DNA of 64,000 nucleotides from Paramarasmius palmivorus (taxonomy: Eukaryota > Basidiomycota > Agaricomycetes > Agaricales > Marasmiaceae). Both the position numbers and the translations under genes were made by a program. The notes under the pieces are model-generated. The model was not told where the DNA came from, ran no database searches, and was given only the letters and a program-made list of their open reading frames with translations. How positions within the stretch are numbered: position 1 is the stretch's first letter; each line of letters starts with the position of its first letter. This document shows positions 31,545-44,200 of this stretch, piece after piece. The stretch covers positions 1-64,000 of the forward strand of contig JAYKXP010000011.1 of assembly GCA_037176845.1 (NCBI GenBank). The letters are read 5' to 3'.

Positions 31545-32620
31545 TCAATGTGATCGAAGGTTGGTTTCCCTGAATGAACCCCAATCTATTTTGTCGCTGG
31601 TATAGCTCTCTTCCTCCGTCGGGAACGATTTGTTCTTCACAGCCTCCACATACTGCTGTATCGCAGAATCGCGCTCGCTCTTCACGTTCCCGAACGCCCG
31701 GGCGAACTTTGCCTTGTGCCCCGACCAGGTACCCATAACATCGTCCCAAACTAGAACCTGATTCGTTCATCAAGCGTCAGTAGATCCGTCCGGATATACT
31801 ACCTATCCACGCACCTGGCCATCAGTCAGCGGCCCCGCACCGATGCCTATCGTCGGGATCTTTAGTCGCTCCGTTATACATTGACCAAGCTCTTTTGGTA
31901 TCCCCTCAAGGACAATTGAGAATGCGCCCGCATCTTCCAACGCCTGCGCCTCATCCAAGATCTGCTGTGCTCCATCTACGCACTTGCCTTGTATTCTGAA
32001 TCCGGAACAAGCTACATGTCTCTGGGGCTTGAGACCAACATGAGCCATAACGGGTATTCCGAAAGCCGTCAATCTCCGAACTGTTTCTACGATCTCCAGG
32101 CCTCCTTCCATCTTGATACCCTCAACGCGACCTTCTTGTACTAGACGGACCGCGTTTCTGACAGCGTCTTCCGTCGAGGACATGTAGGTGCCAAAGGGCA
32201 TGTCAGCGACAAGAAAGGGGTGTGTCGTACCCCGAGCGACGGCGCGAGTGTGGTGCATCATTTCTGCCAGAGTGAGTTCCGTGGTCGACGCATAGCCTAG
32301 ACAGACTTGCGCTAGGGAATCTCCGACAAGGATGATGTCGACGAGGGGGTTGGATGAGCATGCGACTGCCGCAGGATAATCGTAGGCAGTGATCATGGAG
32401 ATTGGCGTTCTTTTGGCCTTGAGAGCATAAAGGGTTTCTATGGTCACTTTTCTACGCGTATTTGGTGCTAACAAGACCCTATTCAGCAACATACGACTGT
32501 GAGCAACAACTGCTACGCACCGTGGCAGCCATTGGGACTCTGGGGTCGGACACTCATGCATCTCCGCCAGTCGTGTGCCCGTTGAGCAAACCGGAATATG
32601 GTATGTCGTGCTTGCAACAT
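31545..32620 (-). CDS. panB: 3-methyl-2-oxobutanoate hydroxymethyltransferase (ketopantoate hydroxymethyltransferase)
   Basis: PanB transfers a hydroxymethyl group from methylene-tetrahydrofolate to alpha-ketoisovalerate, making ketopantoate for pantothenate and CoA. The three exons are 32620-32521, 32467-31815 and 31757-31545. Exon 1 encodes an Arg-rich, acid-free N-terminus (FRFAQRAHDWRRCMSVRP), typical of a mitochondrial presequence. The barrel core shows ITAYDYPAAV, VDIILVGDSLAQV, VADMPFGTYMSS, EGIKMEGG, PVMAHVGLKPQ and PTIGIGAGPLTDGQ. The C-terminal exon (HKAKFARAFGNV) closes the fold. Family length and all main motifs are present. Confidence 0.92.
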
Positions 32621-32925
32621 TGAAGTGATGTGATCAGATAGAAGAACGAAGGTAAAATGAGCAGAGACCAGAGTCGTATTAGAGAGGAATATAAGTATGA
32701 TTATCAAGAGATTGGCAAAATCGACATCATGCCATCGTGGCCTTTAAAAGTAAGACGATGGAGGCTAAAAGAGAAAAATTGCACCTGGCTGAGATACTCC
32801 GGTTCGGCTTTTACCGATCCCGGAATCGACTGCGTCGGCTAACCCTAACCCACATTGTAGACGTCATGTCACACCACCGCGAGTGTGCACTGTTTGTTCA
32901 TTTTGCTTCTTTGTTCTCGACCACC

Positions 32926-34127
32926 ATGTCCTCTCGCACCAATGCCACTCGGTCAAAGCGACCAGCAATTTCGAAAACGATCTCAAAAACATTCTCTCCG
33001 TCGACTAAACCTCTTCAGGATATCACCGATGAGGTCGTGCATGGAATCCCCGGATCAGATTTCAACATGCGGCCAAGGCGTAGACCCAAGGTACCCCAAG
33101 GCCCGCTTGGGCAGAAGTTGAAATCGGCAGTGCCTTCCTCACCTTTACCTCCGTCATCTCCGATCGCCTCTTCTTCTTCACATGGACAGGAACACCTTCA
33201 GATCACACCATTCGACGATGGGGACATGCCGCAGAACCAAGGACGCAGCACCTGTCAGATTGATAATGATGATGCGGATGAGTGGAAGGAGAACATCGAT
33301 TTCAGTTCGCAATGGTATGACGGGGATGGGAACTTTGTTGAGCCCCCGAAGCAGGAAGATATGGAGGAGGTGCTGTCCGCAAATGGTTCCGATCCGTTCG
33401 GCTTCTTTGCTGTTGAGAAACAGCTAAAGGCTGAACGTGCGGTGCAACCTTCAAGGCCACGGGGACCACTACAAGCAAAGGTCGCCAGCCCACCGCCACC
33501 AAAGCCGCCTCGGACGCCACACAAAAAACGTGTAGGGAAACGGCCAATTGAAATCTCTTCAGGAAGCTCCAGTCCGGAAAGAGATGTCCTACCGAGTTCG
33601 CCATCTCCAACCAAGAGGTACTCTGAAGGTCATTCGGCCAGAGAACCTCCACAAACCGATCTGCACGACGAAGACGTGCTAGTCGAAGATGTTGGCTCCG
33701 ATGACGAATCTCCGCCCAAGGCAACAGGGAGTGTAAAGAGACGTCGACCTGCAGAGAGCCCTGTCAACCCTCAGAAACTTGCCAAGTCATTGACCTCTCT
33801 GCTCCCGAAACGTTCATCACGTAGGGCGAAGGCGTCTCGTACGAAGGAGCGCGAAGAACCCTCGGAGAGCGAAGATGATCATGCCACCACGAGGAGAAGA
33901 CAGGTTCGGAGTCGTAAACGGGTAAAGCTAGCGAAGAGGGGACAGGCAGAGGAGATTGAAATTGACTCTGATCACGAAGTGAGTTAATTCGCCTTCGCTT
34001 TTACCTATGCCCCACATATTGATTAGATCATTCGCAGAAGTTATCTCGGGCAAAGCAAGCACGAATGAAATATTTTAAGGAACTCGAAGACTATAAAGTA
34101 GCAGAGGAGAACGTGTATGTCATATAG
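32926..34127 (+). CDS. Unrecognised basic, disordered protein, 380 aa (possible cohesion or cell-cycle factor)
   Basis: Exons 32926-33978 and 34038-34127 join at GTGAGT..CAG in phase 0. ATG 32926 is in a good context (CCACCATGT); in-frame upstream codons are less likely starts. The protein is Ser/Pro-rich and highly charged, with a nuclear basic block (RRRQVRSRKRVKLAKRG). It contains KPLQDITDE near residue 30, a DPFGFFAVEKQLKAE segment near residue 160 and a compact conserved-looking C-terminus (RMKYFKELEDYKVAEENVYVI) from the second exon. An FGF-type motif plus a short conserved C-terminus recalls sororin-like cohesin protectors, and KPLQDIT recalls securin-type proteins, but neither is secure. 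Confidence 0.7.
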
Positions 34128-34271
34128 TACATTCAGGGTACGATACGGTATATCATATCTGCGTGTGTATGCTTCATTATATGGATTGAATAGTTATGGG
34201 ACCTGTATAAATACAATGTATAATTTATCGGTCACCACAGTGACATCCCCTTTTACTGGGACGACACTGCT

Positions 34272-35024
34272 TATGGCGGACTTCCGCCCGCCCTTTCCTG
34301 CGATTTCCGTCTTTCCTCCAAGAAGAACTGGTACGTTGATCGACTATCCACAAACTCCTTGACACTGCAAATCCTCGGCAATCCTCCTTGCGACATGGGC
34401 GGTACGAAATGGAACGTGGTCATTTCTTCCCCGCTGAATGATGTGCCGTTAAATCCTTCGCCGACCGAGGTCGTCTGCGTAGGAACGCATCACTGATTAG
34501 ACTGGGAGGCATCAAAGGATTGCGGACGTCGCTCACATGGATTACAATGGTATCCCCCGATTCAACCACATCGTGCAAGGTTATCTATCAAAACCAGTCA
34601 CCATGGATAACAGCAACACGGATACACGCGACCATCATTTATCCACGAGAGGTATCGTTGGCAGGTTGGAAGAGGAAAGAGAAGAGAGATGCTTTGTGCC
34701 CAAATTCAGAATATTACACATGAGAGAGAGGTAGCGTACCTTGAATGATTTTATAAGTTGTAGCAGCCCCCCGATATACTCGGCGTATTGTTTTTTGTTG
34801 AGAACCGGGCGCGCGAGGGATTTTGGTAGGATCCTATGCTCTAGACTATCATCAAACAAGGCCATAGTGCGTTGTATAGAGCGTGTTGTGGTCCATTCGT
34901 TGCATGCATTGATGAATGCAAAGACGGTTTGGAGATTAGGGGATGGATTTGGAGGCGGTGTGTATCTCAATGAAGATGGCGTCCAGTGTGACATCGTCTT
35001 GGTGTAGTATGCTTCGGTATTCAA
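34272..35024 (-). CDS. NTF2/SnoaL-like small protein, unknown substrate
   Basis: Exons 35024-34740, 34584-34537 and 34474-34272 join in frame; the first intron is 155 bp and the second is GTGAGC..CAG, 62 bp. The reading LQTVFAFINACNEW, TMALFDDSLEHRILPKSL, KQYAEYIGGLLQLIKSFK, ESGDTIVIH, TTFHFV and ICSVKEFVDSRST has the cone-shaped SnoaL/NTF2 pattern: N-terminal helix, DD near the pocket, then strands ending in the EFxDS motif. Total about 178 aa. Such proteins serve as small enzymes or ligand binders; the role here is unknown. The start may be M1 or an in-frame Met at 34994. Confidence 0.72.
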
Positions 35025-35346
35025 ATTGTCGTGAGAGTACAGCGAGGTGAAGTGGGTTCTGTGCTTGATGGTGAAGGAGTATGCTCAAATCGCCTAGCCG
35101 TGTGTTCAAAGAATCTCACAGAAACATAGGGAAGGAGAGACCAGCAGACCACCGCCGACCTACACGTCCATCATGACATAGCACGACTAATTTGTTATTC
35201 CGTGGAGCCTACATCGATCGCCCCTGCGACAGCCTACAGACGGCTCATGACTTTTATCCGGACGCGATGAGGAATACTGGTAGTAATTCTGAGACAAGGA
35301 CATGCTATTCCATCAAGAATGTCGACGACAGAGTAGGAAACTATCA

Positions 35347-37848
35347 TCATGAATTACTGGCCTCGGATTCTTTTTTCCGATGTCTTCTCCGTTTTTTCTT
35401 CTTCTTGCTCTCGTCACCTCCAGTGTCTACCTTTTCCACTTCATCCTCACCGTGCCATTCGGGTGTCCGTTTTCGTTTCCCAGGCCCTGCCTCGAGCTCT
35501 TCTCCAGCGCCTTCCGACTCTGCTAGCACTTTCATCTTCATCCGCTCCTTCTTACCCTTCCGTTTCTTGGCGGGTCGCTCACCCTGGGCTTGGGCAACGC
35601 CGTGGATTCCAGTGGGGTCAGACTCAGCCTCACCATTGCGTCTCTTGGCTATCTTTGCCTTTAGTTCCTTTAACCGTTCGTTACGTTTAGCGTCCCATTT
35701 AGCATCGTTCCGGTATGGAGCATATTTTTTGATAGACATGTATTCGTTGAGATCCTTGTCCGTGGCCAAAAGTATCTCCACGGGCGTGAGGGCGAAGGCC
35801 TCCGGCTTGACCTTGGTATACTGGAATCTTGTAGGCAAGCCACCGACCTAGTGACAAAGTCAGATCGGGAGCCGTACGAGTGTACGGACTACACCCACCA
35901 TGTCGTTGAAATCGAGACCATAGATCTCGTCCATATATTCTTCCATTTTCCTCTTACGCATCTCCTCCGTCCCGTCCCATTCCTCGTCGTCATCCACTTT
36001 CTGAACATCGGCATCCATATCTTCCACGTTAACGCCGTCTTCCTCTGCCTTGTTGCCATTCTTCTTCTTCTTCTTCTTCTTGTCTTTCTTCGACGACGAG
36101 CCATGCGCTTGATCGTCGTCCGAGAAGTAGATGTCACCAATGTCAATGTCGTCGTCCCAAATTGGTTTGCCATCCTCATCGTATTTGCCGTCGGGCTCAT
36201 TGAACTCGGCATCATCTCCGTATAGACCTTCCATTTGTTTGTCATGAGCGTCAGGGTCCCAGTCACCTTCGAGATCCAGGTCTTGAAGGGCTTGGGGACG
36301 AACAGAATAAAATTAGTCCGAGACGCTTGGACTTCTGATGCGGACAAACCTGGGTCATGTTCAATATTTTTGCCGCCCTCTTTTCCGATTTTCTCGAGCC
36401 GGGCTCGGAGTTCCTTCATCTTCAGGGCCTTCATGCGCTTCACCTCTTCTGTTCGTTTCTGTAATTCTTCTTCTTTCCGCTGCTTCTTCCTCTGCCTGGC
36501 TTCCTTACGTGTGCTCTCCTCTCTTCGCACCGTCGACTCGATATTACGTGGATATTGTTTTATTTCGGCACCGTCGCTGGTAAGGATGTCAGATAGACAA
36601 AATATGTTAACACAATGTCACGTACGGCTCTTCAAATCGGAAGTTGTACGAGCTTTCGAACCTGTCGACTATCTCGTCAAAATCATCCTCGTCGACGTCC
36701 GCGTCTTCTATACGGCGTTCAGCTTCCTCGTCTCCGGTATGAGAATCCGAATCTTCTTCGTCAATTTGTCTGCCTTTCCCCTTGTCTGTTATTGAAGTCG
36801 AGGTGATTTCTTTGTATGTTGGAACACGCTTGATGGAACGATCTATCCATCCACGGTTCATGATATAACTGTATAAAAATGAATCAGGAATGGCAATTAT
36901 GTTTTTATTAGAGCAACTCACTTCATGAGGAATTCCTGGTCGGCGTCTTCTTTTGACTGTGCTTTGTCGTTTGTACCCGCCTTGGATTTCTTCTTCTTCT
37001 TGTCCTTCTTGTCACCTCTGGCCGTATCCTCTTCGGTGTCCCATTTGATGGCATTTGGATCGACAGTGACAAGGTCATTCAAGTCATTTCCGACTTCTCG
37101 TTGTAGGAACTCTCGATATTCTTCCTCCTCCCTATCCAGCTCGTCCTTTGTTTTCTCTCTTGGTATCAAAAAGTCGTCGCCTTCTTCCTCATCTCCGTTC
37201 CCATGGAAGGCGGCGATAGTTTCATCTCGGAGGCGTTTTTGCTCCTCGGCATGTGTAAGAGGCACCGGAGAAGGACTCCGAGAAGTCGTATCGAGTGCAG
37301 CTTCGAGAGCAACTTGCCGAATAGTGATAGGTTTTGACTGTTATAATAATTTAGTGGACCTTGGATGTCAGAAAGCTTTCTAAATATACCTTATCCTTGT
37401 GTTGCTTTACTCTTGGTTGCACTGACCCAACTCTAGTCTGTTCCTCTGACTAAGAATTAGAGAGACCGACATGGATGTCTGAACGACGCGTACCTTGAAA
37501 GATGACAGATTTTGAGTTGTATATCTCTGGGTCTTTTCTTTTTATCCGTGCCAGTGTCCGTAGTATGGCAGCGTCAATAGCAGGTGTAAGCTCCTCTCCG
37601 TCTTCGTCTTCACTTTCGTCTGATTCCGAGTCTGATTCTTCTTCGTCTTCATTTTCCTCTGCATCTGAACCGTACTTTGCCTTTACTATAAACAACCGAA
37701 ATGAGTCGAGGCCGATAAAATACAGATCTAGTCACGCACGCTTTTCCAATTCTTCCCTCTCCTTCTTGTACTCAAAAGCCTTTGCATAGTGTTCATTGAT
37801 AGTAAGCTTGAAATCCTCTCCAGCTTCTGAATCCGAATCCGAGAACAT
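35347..37848 (-). CDS. KRI1: Ribosome biogenesis protein KRI1
   Basis: Kri1 is a nucleolar protein that binds Krr1 and is needed for 40S subunit assembly. The start at 37848 gives MFSDSDSEAGEDFKLTINEH, then YAKAFEYKKEREELEKLKAKYG and an acidic stretch. Several exons follow: LTPAIDAAILRTLARIKRKDP; EEQKRLRDETIAAFHG and KDELDREEEEYREFLQREVG; FLMKYIMNRGWIDR; and a highly charged middle. The C-terminal domain carries DEIYGLDFNDMVG, RFQYTKVKPEAFALTPVEIL and NEYMSIKKYAPYRND, followed by a lysine-rich tail. All hallmark Kri1 segments are present in order, with short introns. Confidence 0.88.
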
Positions 37849-38014
37849 GAGAAAACGGCGAAGAAAAAAAATTGAGTCCACGTGCTGCCGTAGTCACTGC
37901 ATGCTACGCGTACATACGGCAGGCACATATTGGCGCTCGACGCCCAACGTCCATCACAATACAGAAATTTACTGCGGATGGGGATTGTCCCAGGATTGCT
38001 CTCTGACTCCTACC

Positions 38015-39982
38015 ATGATCTTACTCGACGAATTTGATGACTGTGCCCCGCTCAAGTCGCCAGAAGCACAGTTACTTCCCCGCACAGAACCTCAAGAACA
38101 GCAACCTCCAGTTCAATCTCAGCAGCAGGTTCAACAAGGCGACCTGCCACCTCCTTACTCGAGGCCTAATACTCCTGCACCACAACCAGAAAGAAGACAG
38201 GACTCCGATATTGAAGCAAACAGTGAACGATCTAGAGAACGCAGCCGACGTAAAAAGCGTCGCTCCTTTGCTCATTCAGCGAAAAAGTACGCGGTTTGGG
38301 GTCTAGGAACCTTATTATTCATGATGATTTGGCGTTTCTTGCTTTTCAATCGTGTAGACTGGATGGTACGCTTTGAATCGGTGTCGTGCTTACAGGGTGC
38401 TGATTAGAATTCACTATAGCAACATGTGGACGAGTTTTACAAATCAGTCGTCAGTCTTTGCCCCGCTCTACCAAATATTGCACGACTGACTGTGCCTATA
38501 TAGCCACCGCCACCACCACGGAAAAATCATGTGCATGATCATCCCTCTTTTGTGGGTTCTCTCATTGTGGGGGCCGTGGATTTCACTAACTATACCCGTA
38601 GCCTGGTGATGCTATTCGAACACCGTCAAGGCCCGTGGGGTCGTTACCACCGCTCGTGAGTATCTCATTAGCTAATAGCCAATTCGTTGCCTTCTATCAT
38701 CCTCATCGGCTGCCAGGCTGGCGATAACTCCGGAACAATCTACAACGACGATGAACATTCCACTAAGACCTTACAGGCCTTTTGCGTGTCAAACGCTTCA
38801 TGGTCAGACACTATTCGTTACTCGAAAGAGAAAATACCCTATCACTCTTCTGATACCTCATTACAACTACCCGTGGATTCTAAATTGCTCTTTGTTGTCG
38901 CGCGGACTCCGAGATCCTCTGGCCGGTTACAAATACTTCGATCGGCCATCCCAGACGAAATGGCAAGGGTCTACGTGACGGCTCGCTATGAAAATGGAAA
39001 GAGCATAGACGATTTATCTGCTTGTCTCATGGAAAGACATCCTGGAGAAATTGGTGTGGGCATATTCGTGAGTTCAAGTTTTTTAATCTGCGAGTTTGAC
39101 ATTTATAAGTGCCGGAACACGCGTAGACACCTCAACGCTCCAACAACGACGCTTCTTTTGATATCGACATCAACTTACTCCTCCCTCCCCCGTTGTTTCC
39201 GGATTTCGCCTACAACTTGCATACCGATTTGACCGAGTTCTCTCAGGATGTCGGGCCCGATATGCGATTCGAATCGCTGCATCTGAGATCGCGGGGAATG
39301 CCAATCGTAGGAGTGAGATAGAGCTCTTTCTATCGTCTACATATATAAGGTACTAACCTATCTCAAGAGGAAAATCCAGGTCCGTGAAGCAACCATTGAA
39401 ACATCAAGTGCACCCATTTTTGGCTCCGACATAACTGCTTCTCGACTGCTATCTTTGAAAACCACCGGCCATCCAATACATGCGAACGTCACTCTGAGGA
39501 GTATTTCCTCGTTCTTATCAGTTCTTGAAATAGAGAGCACCAATTCGTATGTTTCTCGCTTATCTTTGCGAAGCTCTATCATCAATACCTTACACAGATC
39601 TGTTGATGCGAACGTTCATCTCGACCATATGACGCCCCCTCGCTTGCCCACCCAACCCAGATACGAAGTTCGAGTGAATGCTTCAAACACCGAACTGACC
39701 ATGACGTTTCCCTCAGCACCCGGAGATGCTATCCTGGACATCGATGCCGTTACCTCCAAAAAGCCCACTCTCATTACGCTTCCTCCCTCATTTGAAGGAA
39801 GTTTTTCACTCATCACGACAGAAAAAGACAAAGCCAGTGTCGAGTCTCGGCATTCCGTCGACCTGTCTATCAGTCATAGGCTCGACAACGGTAACGAGAT
39901 TGTCCGCGGGTTTGTTGGCTCTCCGAATGTTGGGCGGGTGAACATTATGACCAAGGACGCAGTCAACAAACTGATTGTTTAG
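38015..39982 (+). CDS. Single-pass membrane protein with repeated beta-type ectodomain (paralogue of 54882-56698)
   Basis: The N-terminus (MILLDEFDDCAPLKSPEAQL, then Gln/Pro-rich and Arg/Ser-rich) is followed by one membrane segment (GLGTLLFMMIWRFLLFN). Exons downstream encode VYVTARYENGKSIDDLSACLM, HPGEIGVGIF, IETSSAPIFGSDI, then repeated strand-rich units ending in short Asn/Ser motifs (RVNASNTELTMTFPS, GSFSLITTEKD). The gene shares domain order and phrases (ARV..VTARYENG / VNVTVRYHRDD, GEIGVGI) with the gene at 54882. The ectodomain resembles DUF4097-type repeats, but I have no firm family name. The stop is at 39982. The 5' flank overlaps the KRI1 promoter region (divergent genes, 167 bp apart). 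Confidence 0.75.
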
Positions 39983-40124
39983 CTTTATCATCTTATACCA
40001 TGCCACGTGTAAAATTAAATAAATCTGATGTGTATTCTACAATGGTGCCACAACATGTATACCCTGAATATAGACTTTGACATTACCGTCAAGTCCGTAG
40101 AGTCCAAGTCGAATTGCGGCGCTA

Positions 40125-41291
40125 CTATAAGCTACCGGTGTTTGGGTACGATTCTAATCGGGAAAAGTCATGAATGTAGTGGGAATTCATCCAGTTACAA
40201 CTATCTTGGTTTGGGTTTTGGAAAATGTCACCACCCGATGGTACGCTCATGGATGTATAGTCCATTCCATAAGGATTCGATGGCCACTGCGGGCGTGTCG
40301 GCATGCTTTGACCGGGGAAATCATTTCCGCCGGCAATAGCTACGCCACATTGTTGGGCAAGAAGAGGAGGAACGTACGCTTGCTCGTACTGTTCAGCAGT
40401 TCCAAAAGCACCTGGGTTAGGATTCGGTGGCTGCTCTGTAGTAGGACTTTTGGACGCTCGTTTGTACTTGTTAGGTGACTTCGCTCTGAGAATAGTATGA
40501 TATCTGTAATTGATTAGCATTGCTAGATCAAAGGAAAAAAGGAGGGGAAGTGCACCTATTCTTCAAAGCAAGGCCTGTCCGTCCGGGGAAGTATATTTTC
40601 GCCAGGGTTGACCATTTCGTACCATGCCGTTCCACGGCCCTCAACAATTGCTCATCCTGAACGCTGGTTAATTCCTTCCGGGTTTGCACAGATTCCGGAG
40701 GAGATAACTACCTGCTCCGCCGTCCAGGGAGATTTATCAATTCTTGGATCCAGTGTATCACACCATCTTCGCGCACACTCTGAAATCGATACAGATCAGA
40801 AAAAATAACTTCGACAGGAGTCTCAGTGCGTCGGACTTACGAACATTGGTCCGGGTTTTGACCATGTCAGATACCAGGGACCATCTAAACAGAATAGGAA
40901 CCTTAGTCAGTGACCTGAGACGGGTTGGAAGGATCACGAGGTGTAATGACCTGTAACCAAACTTCTGCACAGCTTGAACCAAGAGTGCATCTTCTTGGGA
41001 TGACCAAATACCTCTCCTCGGTTCTGAGGGAGAGGGATCACAGAACTCGTCTAAATTCATGTTGAGAGGAGGTAAAGAATGGTTCGTGAGGCGTTCAGCC
41101 TTGGTGGTTCCTGTATTATTCGTCATACAGTATTCTATAGGAACACCTGTCAGCACCCAGTAGTTCAAGACACGAAAACAACACTCACGACCCATAGCTG
41201 ATTGAACCAAAACGTCGCGCGTACGCACACCTTCTGAGGAGGGGAAGGGTTCGTAACCGACAGTAGAGCATGAAGGCATATTGGGATTCAT
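40125..41291 (-). CDS. MYB-type transcription factor with two MYB repeats
   Basis: The start at 41291 (MNPNMPSCSTVGY). Several short introns. The first repeat reads RRGIWSSQEDALLVQAVQKFG, then RWSLVSDMVKTRTNV and QCARRWCDTLDP. The second reads SPWTAEQ, DEQLLRAVERHGTKWSTLA and FPGRTGLALKNRYH. The spaced Trp residues and the R2R3 order place it in the c-Myb/BAS1-like group. The C-terminus is Pro/Gln/Asn-rich and probably regulatory. It would bind DNA in the nucleus; targets are unknown. Stop at 40125. Confidence 0.82.
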
Positions 41292-44200
41292 GACGGTAGA
41301 TGGGGGACGGTGAAACTGGGTCCGTATAGTTTATATACTGACCTCTTCCCAGAGCCAACACCTTGTGGCAGATAAATTAGAACAACCACGAATTTGAATC
41401 TTCGTATCCCTCCGGAAGCTACCCAGGTGGGTCAATGGGAATAGACGTATGCGCCGAGTTCAGAGACCTAATGGATCAAAATTCCTGGAAACAGAAGCTA
41501 ACAGAGATTGGAAATAAATAGCTCGGGTGAGGCTCGAAGGTGATCGTCGTCATTCAGTGCGCCCAGGACCGGTGTGTCAACCGCGAGGCCGTGCGCAGGA
41601 GCATCTATTGAAACTTCATCCATCAAAAGTAATGACCTATTGGGTCACCTGTTAAATGATAATGATTGTTTCTACTTGGAGAAGAGTTACTTGATTCGGA
41701 GTAGCCCGATAAAGGACGAATTCTAGAAGACATCATGTAGAATGACGCGGCGGTCGCCTCTATTAAAATCTAATCTGAGCATGACGTCTAAGAATATGAC
41801 ATGGGAGTTCAAGAGGCCAGAACATATACTTTCCTGTGATTCGATCAGTTTCCAGCGCTAGATCTGATTCCCGCTGCAACTAGCAGAGTGCCGTTGAAAC
41901 CAAATAGACCATGGTGCCTCAATAGTGCTCGGTAATCAGAAGCACCCCGCAAGGAAGACATTCGATATTTTTCGGTAGCATGCGCTTTGAAAAACACGAC
42001 ATTGGAGCTGGTCCCTCACGAAGGGACTTGAACACTAACAGAGCGGCCACCAGAGCAAATCCGGAAGTCCGAGCCTTTTGAAGTATCTTCGACAATTCAA
42101 CATTGAGAGATCCGCGGGATCATTTTCTCACCTTCCACGCCTCGGAGCGACAATCAAGAGACCAAGACCAGGTGTTTCGGTGCTGAGGACAGGAAGGTCG
42201 ACGGACTCAAAGGAGGTAAGAGAATTGCGCTGTCCAACATTGTTTACGGGAAAGTGACGCGACGCGCTATAAAAGGAAGAAAGGGCCTCTGAACAGAGTA
42301 AAGATTGTGTTTCCGGGGAAGATTCTCCTGTTCTAAGAGTGCTCTTTTGGTCTGCCACCTCCGACGCAGCGCACCACGCCCAATGAGATGCAAATCCTCT
42401 AACCACCGCGTAATTTCATGACTAGGAGCCTCAGCTCCAACCAGTTGCCGCAAATAAACTCTTCATTGGAGATCGGACCGACCGTCCACATCAATCTTAA
42501 CCTTCAGAATAAATGGCACGGAAGCGGGGATTTCCGTCTATTCTGAGACGACGAACAACGGAAGAAGCTGAGCGAGACATGATCAAACACAGCTGCTGTC
42601 GCTTTCCGCGGCACCATTTGGGATACGCTGATAGATGATCTAGGCTGCGCAGGAATCCAAAGCCACAACATGATATTGCAGAACGGAGGATGGCGCAAAG
42701 CAATATGACAGAGAGATTTGCAGGTAATAGGATGATTGTTGAACCTATTCTCACGAGGGAGATACACGGACCGGGAGTGTATTCGACACGTATGTATCCT
42801 CGTTGTGCGAAAGGCAAGCAAGCGCTCAATGCGGCAAGAGCACCGCGGGGACGGAGAGGGCGTCTACAAGAAGCCTGCTTCGAATAATAGGAGAGACGAA
42901 AGCCCCGACCGCTAGGATTGGGTTTAGAGTGGATGTAATCAACACAGGTCCGAGGGCTGTCAATCATGCTGATATTTGTTGTAGTGGAGAACTTGTTGGC
43001 GAAAGCAGAGGGATGTACGGGACATATGGAAGGCGTCAAATCCGCCATTGTATTGCGAACAAAACGAGGGCTCCATTCGCTGGCAGACTTCCCGTTGATG
43101 ATACAGCCAAGATGCTATAACCTAGCAGGGCAATGTATTATCAGAGTCTGAGCGTCATCCTCGTTCCAGAGTAAAGCCACGATCTCTTGCAGGCCGTTAG
43201 TGAGAACCACTGATTGTAAATTGTTAGTATACAAACTTGACCTGGGGTGAACTTGACTAACTCAGGAAGAGGCTAGGCAAAAATCTTATGCTCTGCATGC
43301 CAATACGAGTAGGATGTGAAGATGTGGCTAGCGGCCGTAGACGGCGAGGCTTGACCTGCCAAGCCACCAGTCGACCGTTGATTGCATGTCCCGTACAATG
43401 AGGTCCGAGAAACATGTCAAGGCGAGAGCGGGAGCACTGTTCGGAGCTTGTGCTCTAGCGAGAGGGAGAAGAGCTTTGGGGGCACCCGTTTTCTCACTAG
43501 AGAACACAGTTATACGTAAAATTTGAAGGGCTTCTTTTGACAGTGTTAAAGCTTTGACGATAAGGATAATCGACCTTGCACTCACCAATGCCAGCTCGAA
43601 GGAGGATATTCTTCACTTTATACCACGGAGTTGTTTGACACACTCAGGGACCTGTAAGATCCCGAAAACCTCCAACAGTACTATTAGACGGCCGTTAACC
43701 ACATTCATTTCGCTCAAAGTACAGACAACTGGACGGCAAAGTGCAATGCACGTTTTTGATTGCAACATCCCAAAGAAGTGGTACTCTGCCACGAATAGAG
43801 CGGTTGCTGTTAGGGTACGTCATGACCTGCGGGAGAGTCCCGGATGGTGGCAAAGGAAGAGTGTTGCTCGGAGATTGCGCGCGAGCACCCCCAAACCTCT
43901 ATCGTTGTATGTGCGTGAGCTTAGAAGAACTTTAAAGTCCTGGTATGGTACTTGAGGCATCATCAGCACAGTGACGAGACGACGGGAAGCTTTACACTCA
44001 CTAGGTGTCGTCACAATCCTGCTTCCTGCACATTCTTCTACCCTGAAGAAGGAAGGCACCCTCGCGGTGTTGTGGGGACTCATACGAAATTCTTCCACTT
44101 CCTTTTTGACGCCAGCCCCGACCCTCACGGCTTTGCCATTTTGCGCTTCCAGTTCATTCTGAACGTGTTGATTGAAGGGGCCAGGCTGCAAGGGGTACAA

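Noticed and set aside
34741..36234. Long plus-strand frames opposite KRI1 and the NTF2-like gene
   Set aside because: They are antisense to well-supported exons with strongly biased charged codons, which leave opposite frames open.
41990..42080. Possible tRNA near GGTCCCTCACGAAGGGACTTGAAC
   Set aside because: Only a T-arm-like hairpin is visible; no acceptor stem or anticodon arm could be formed.
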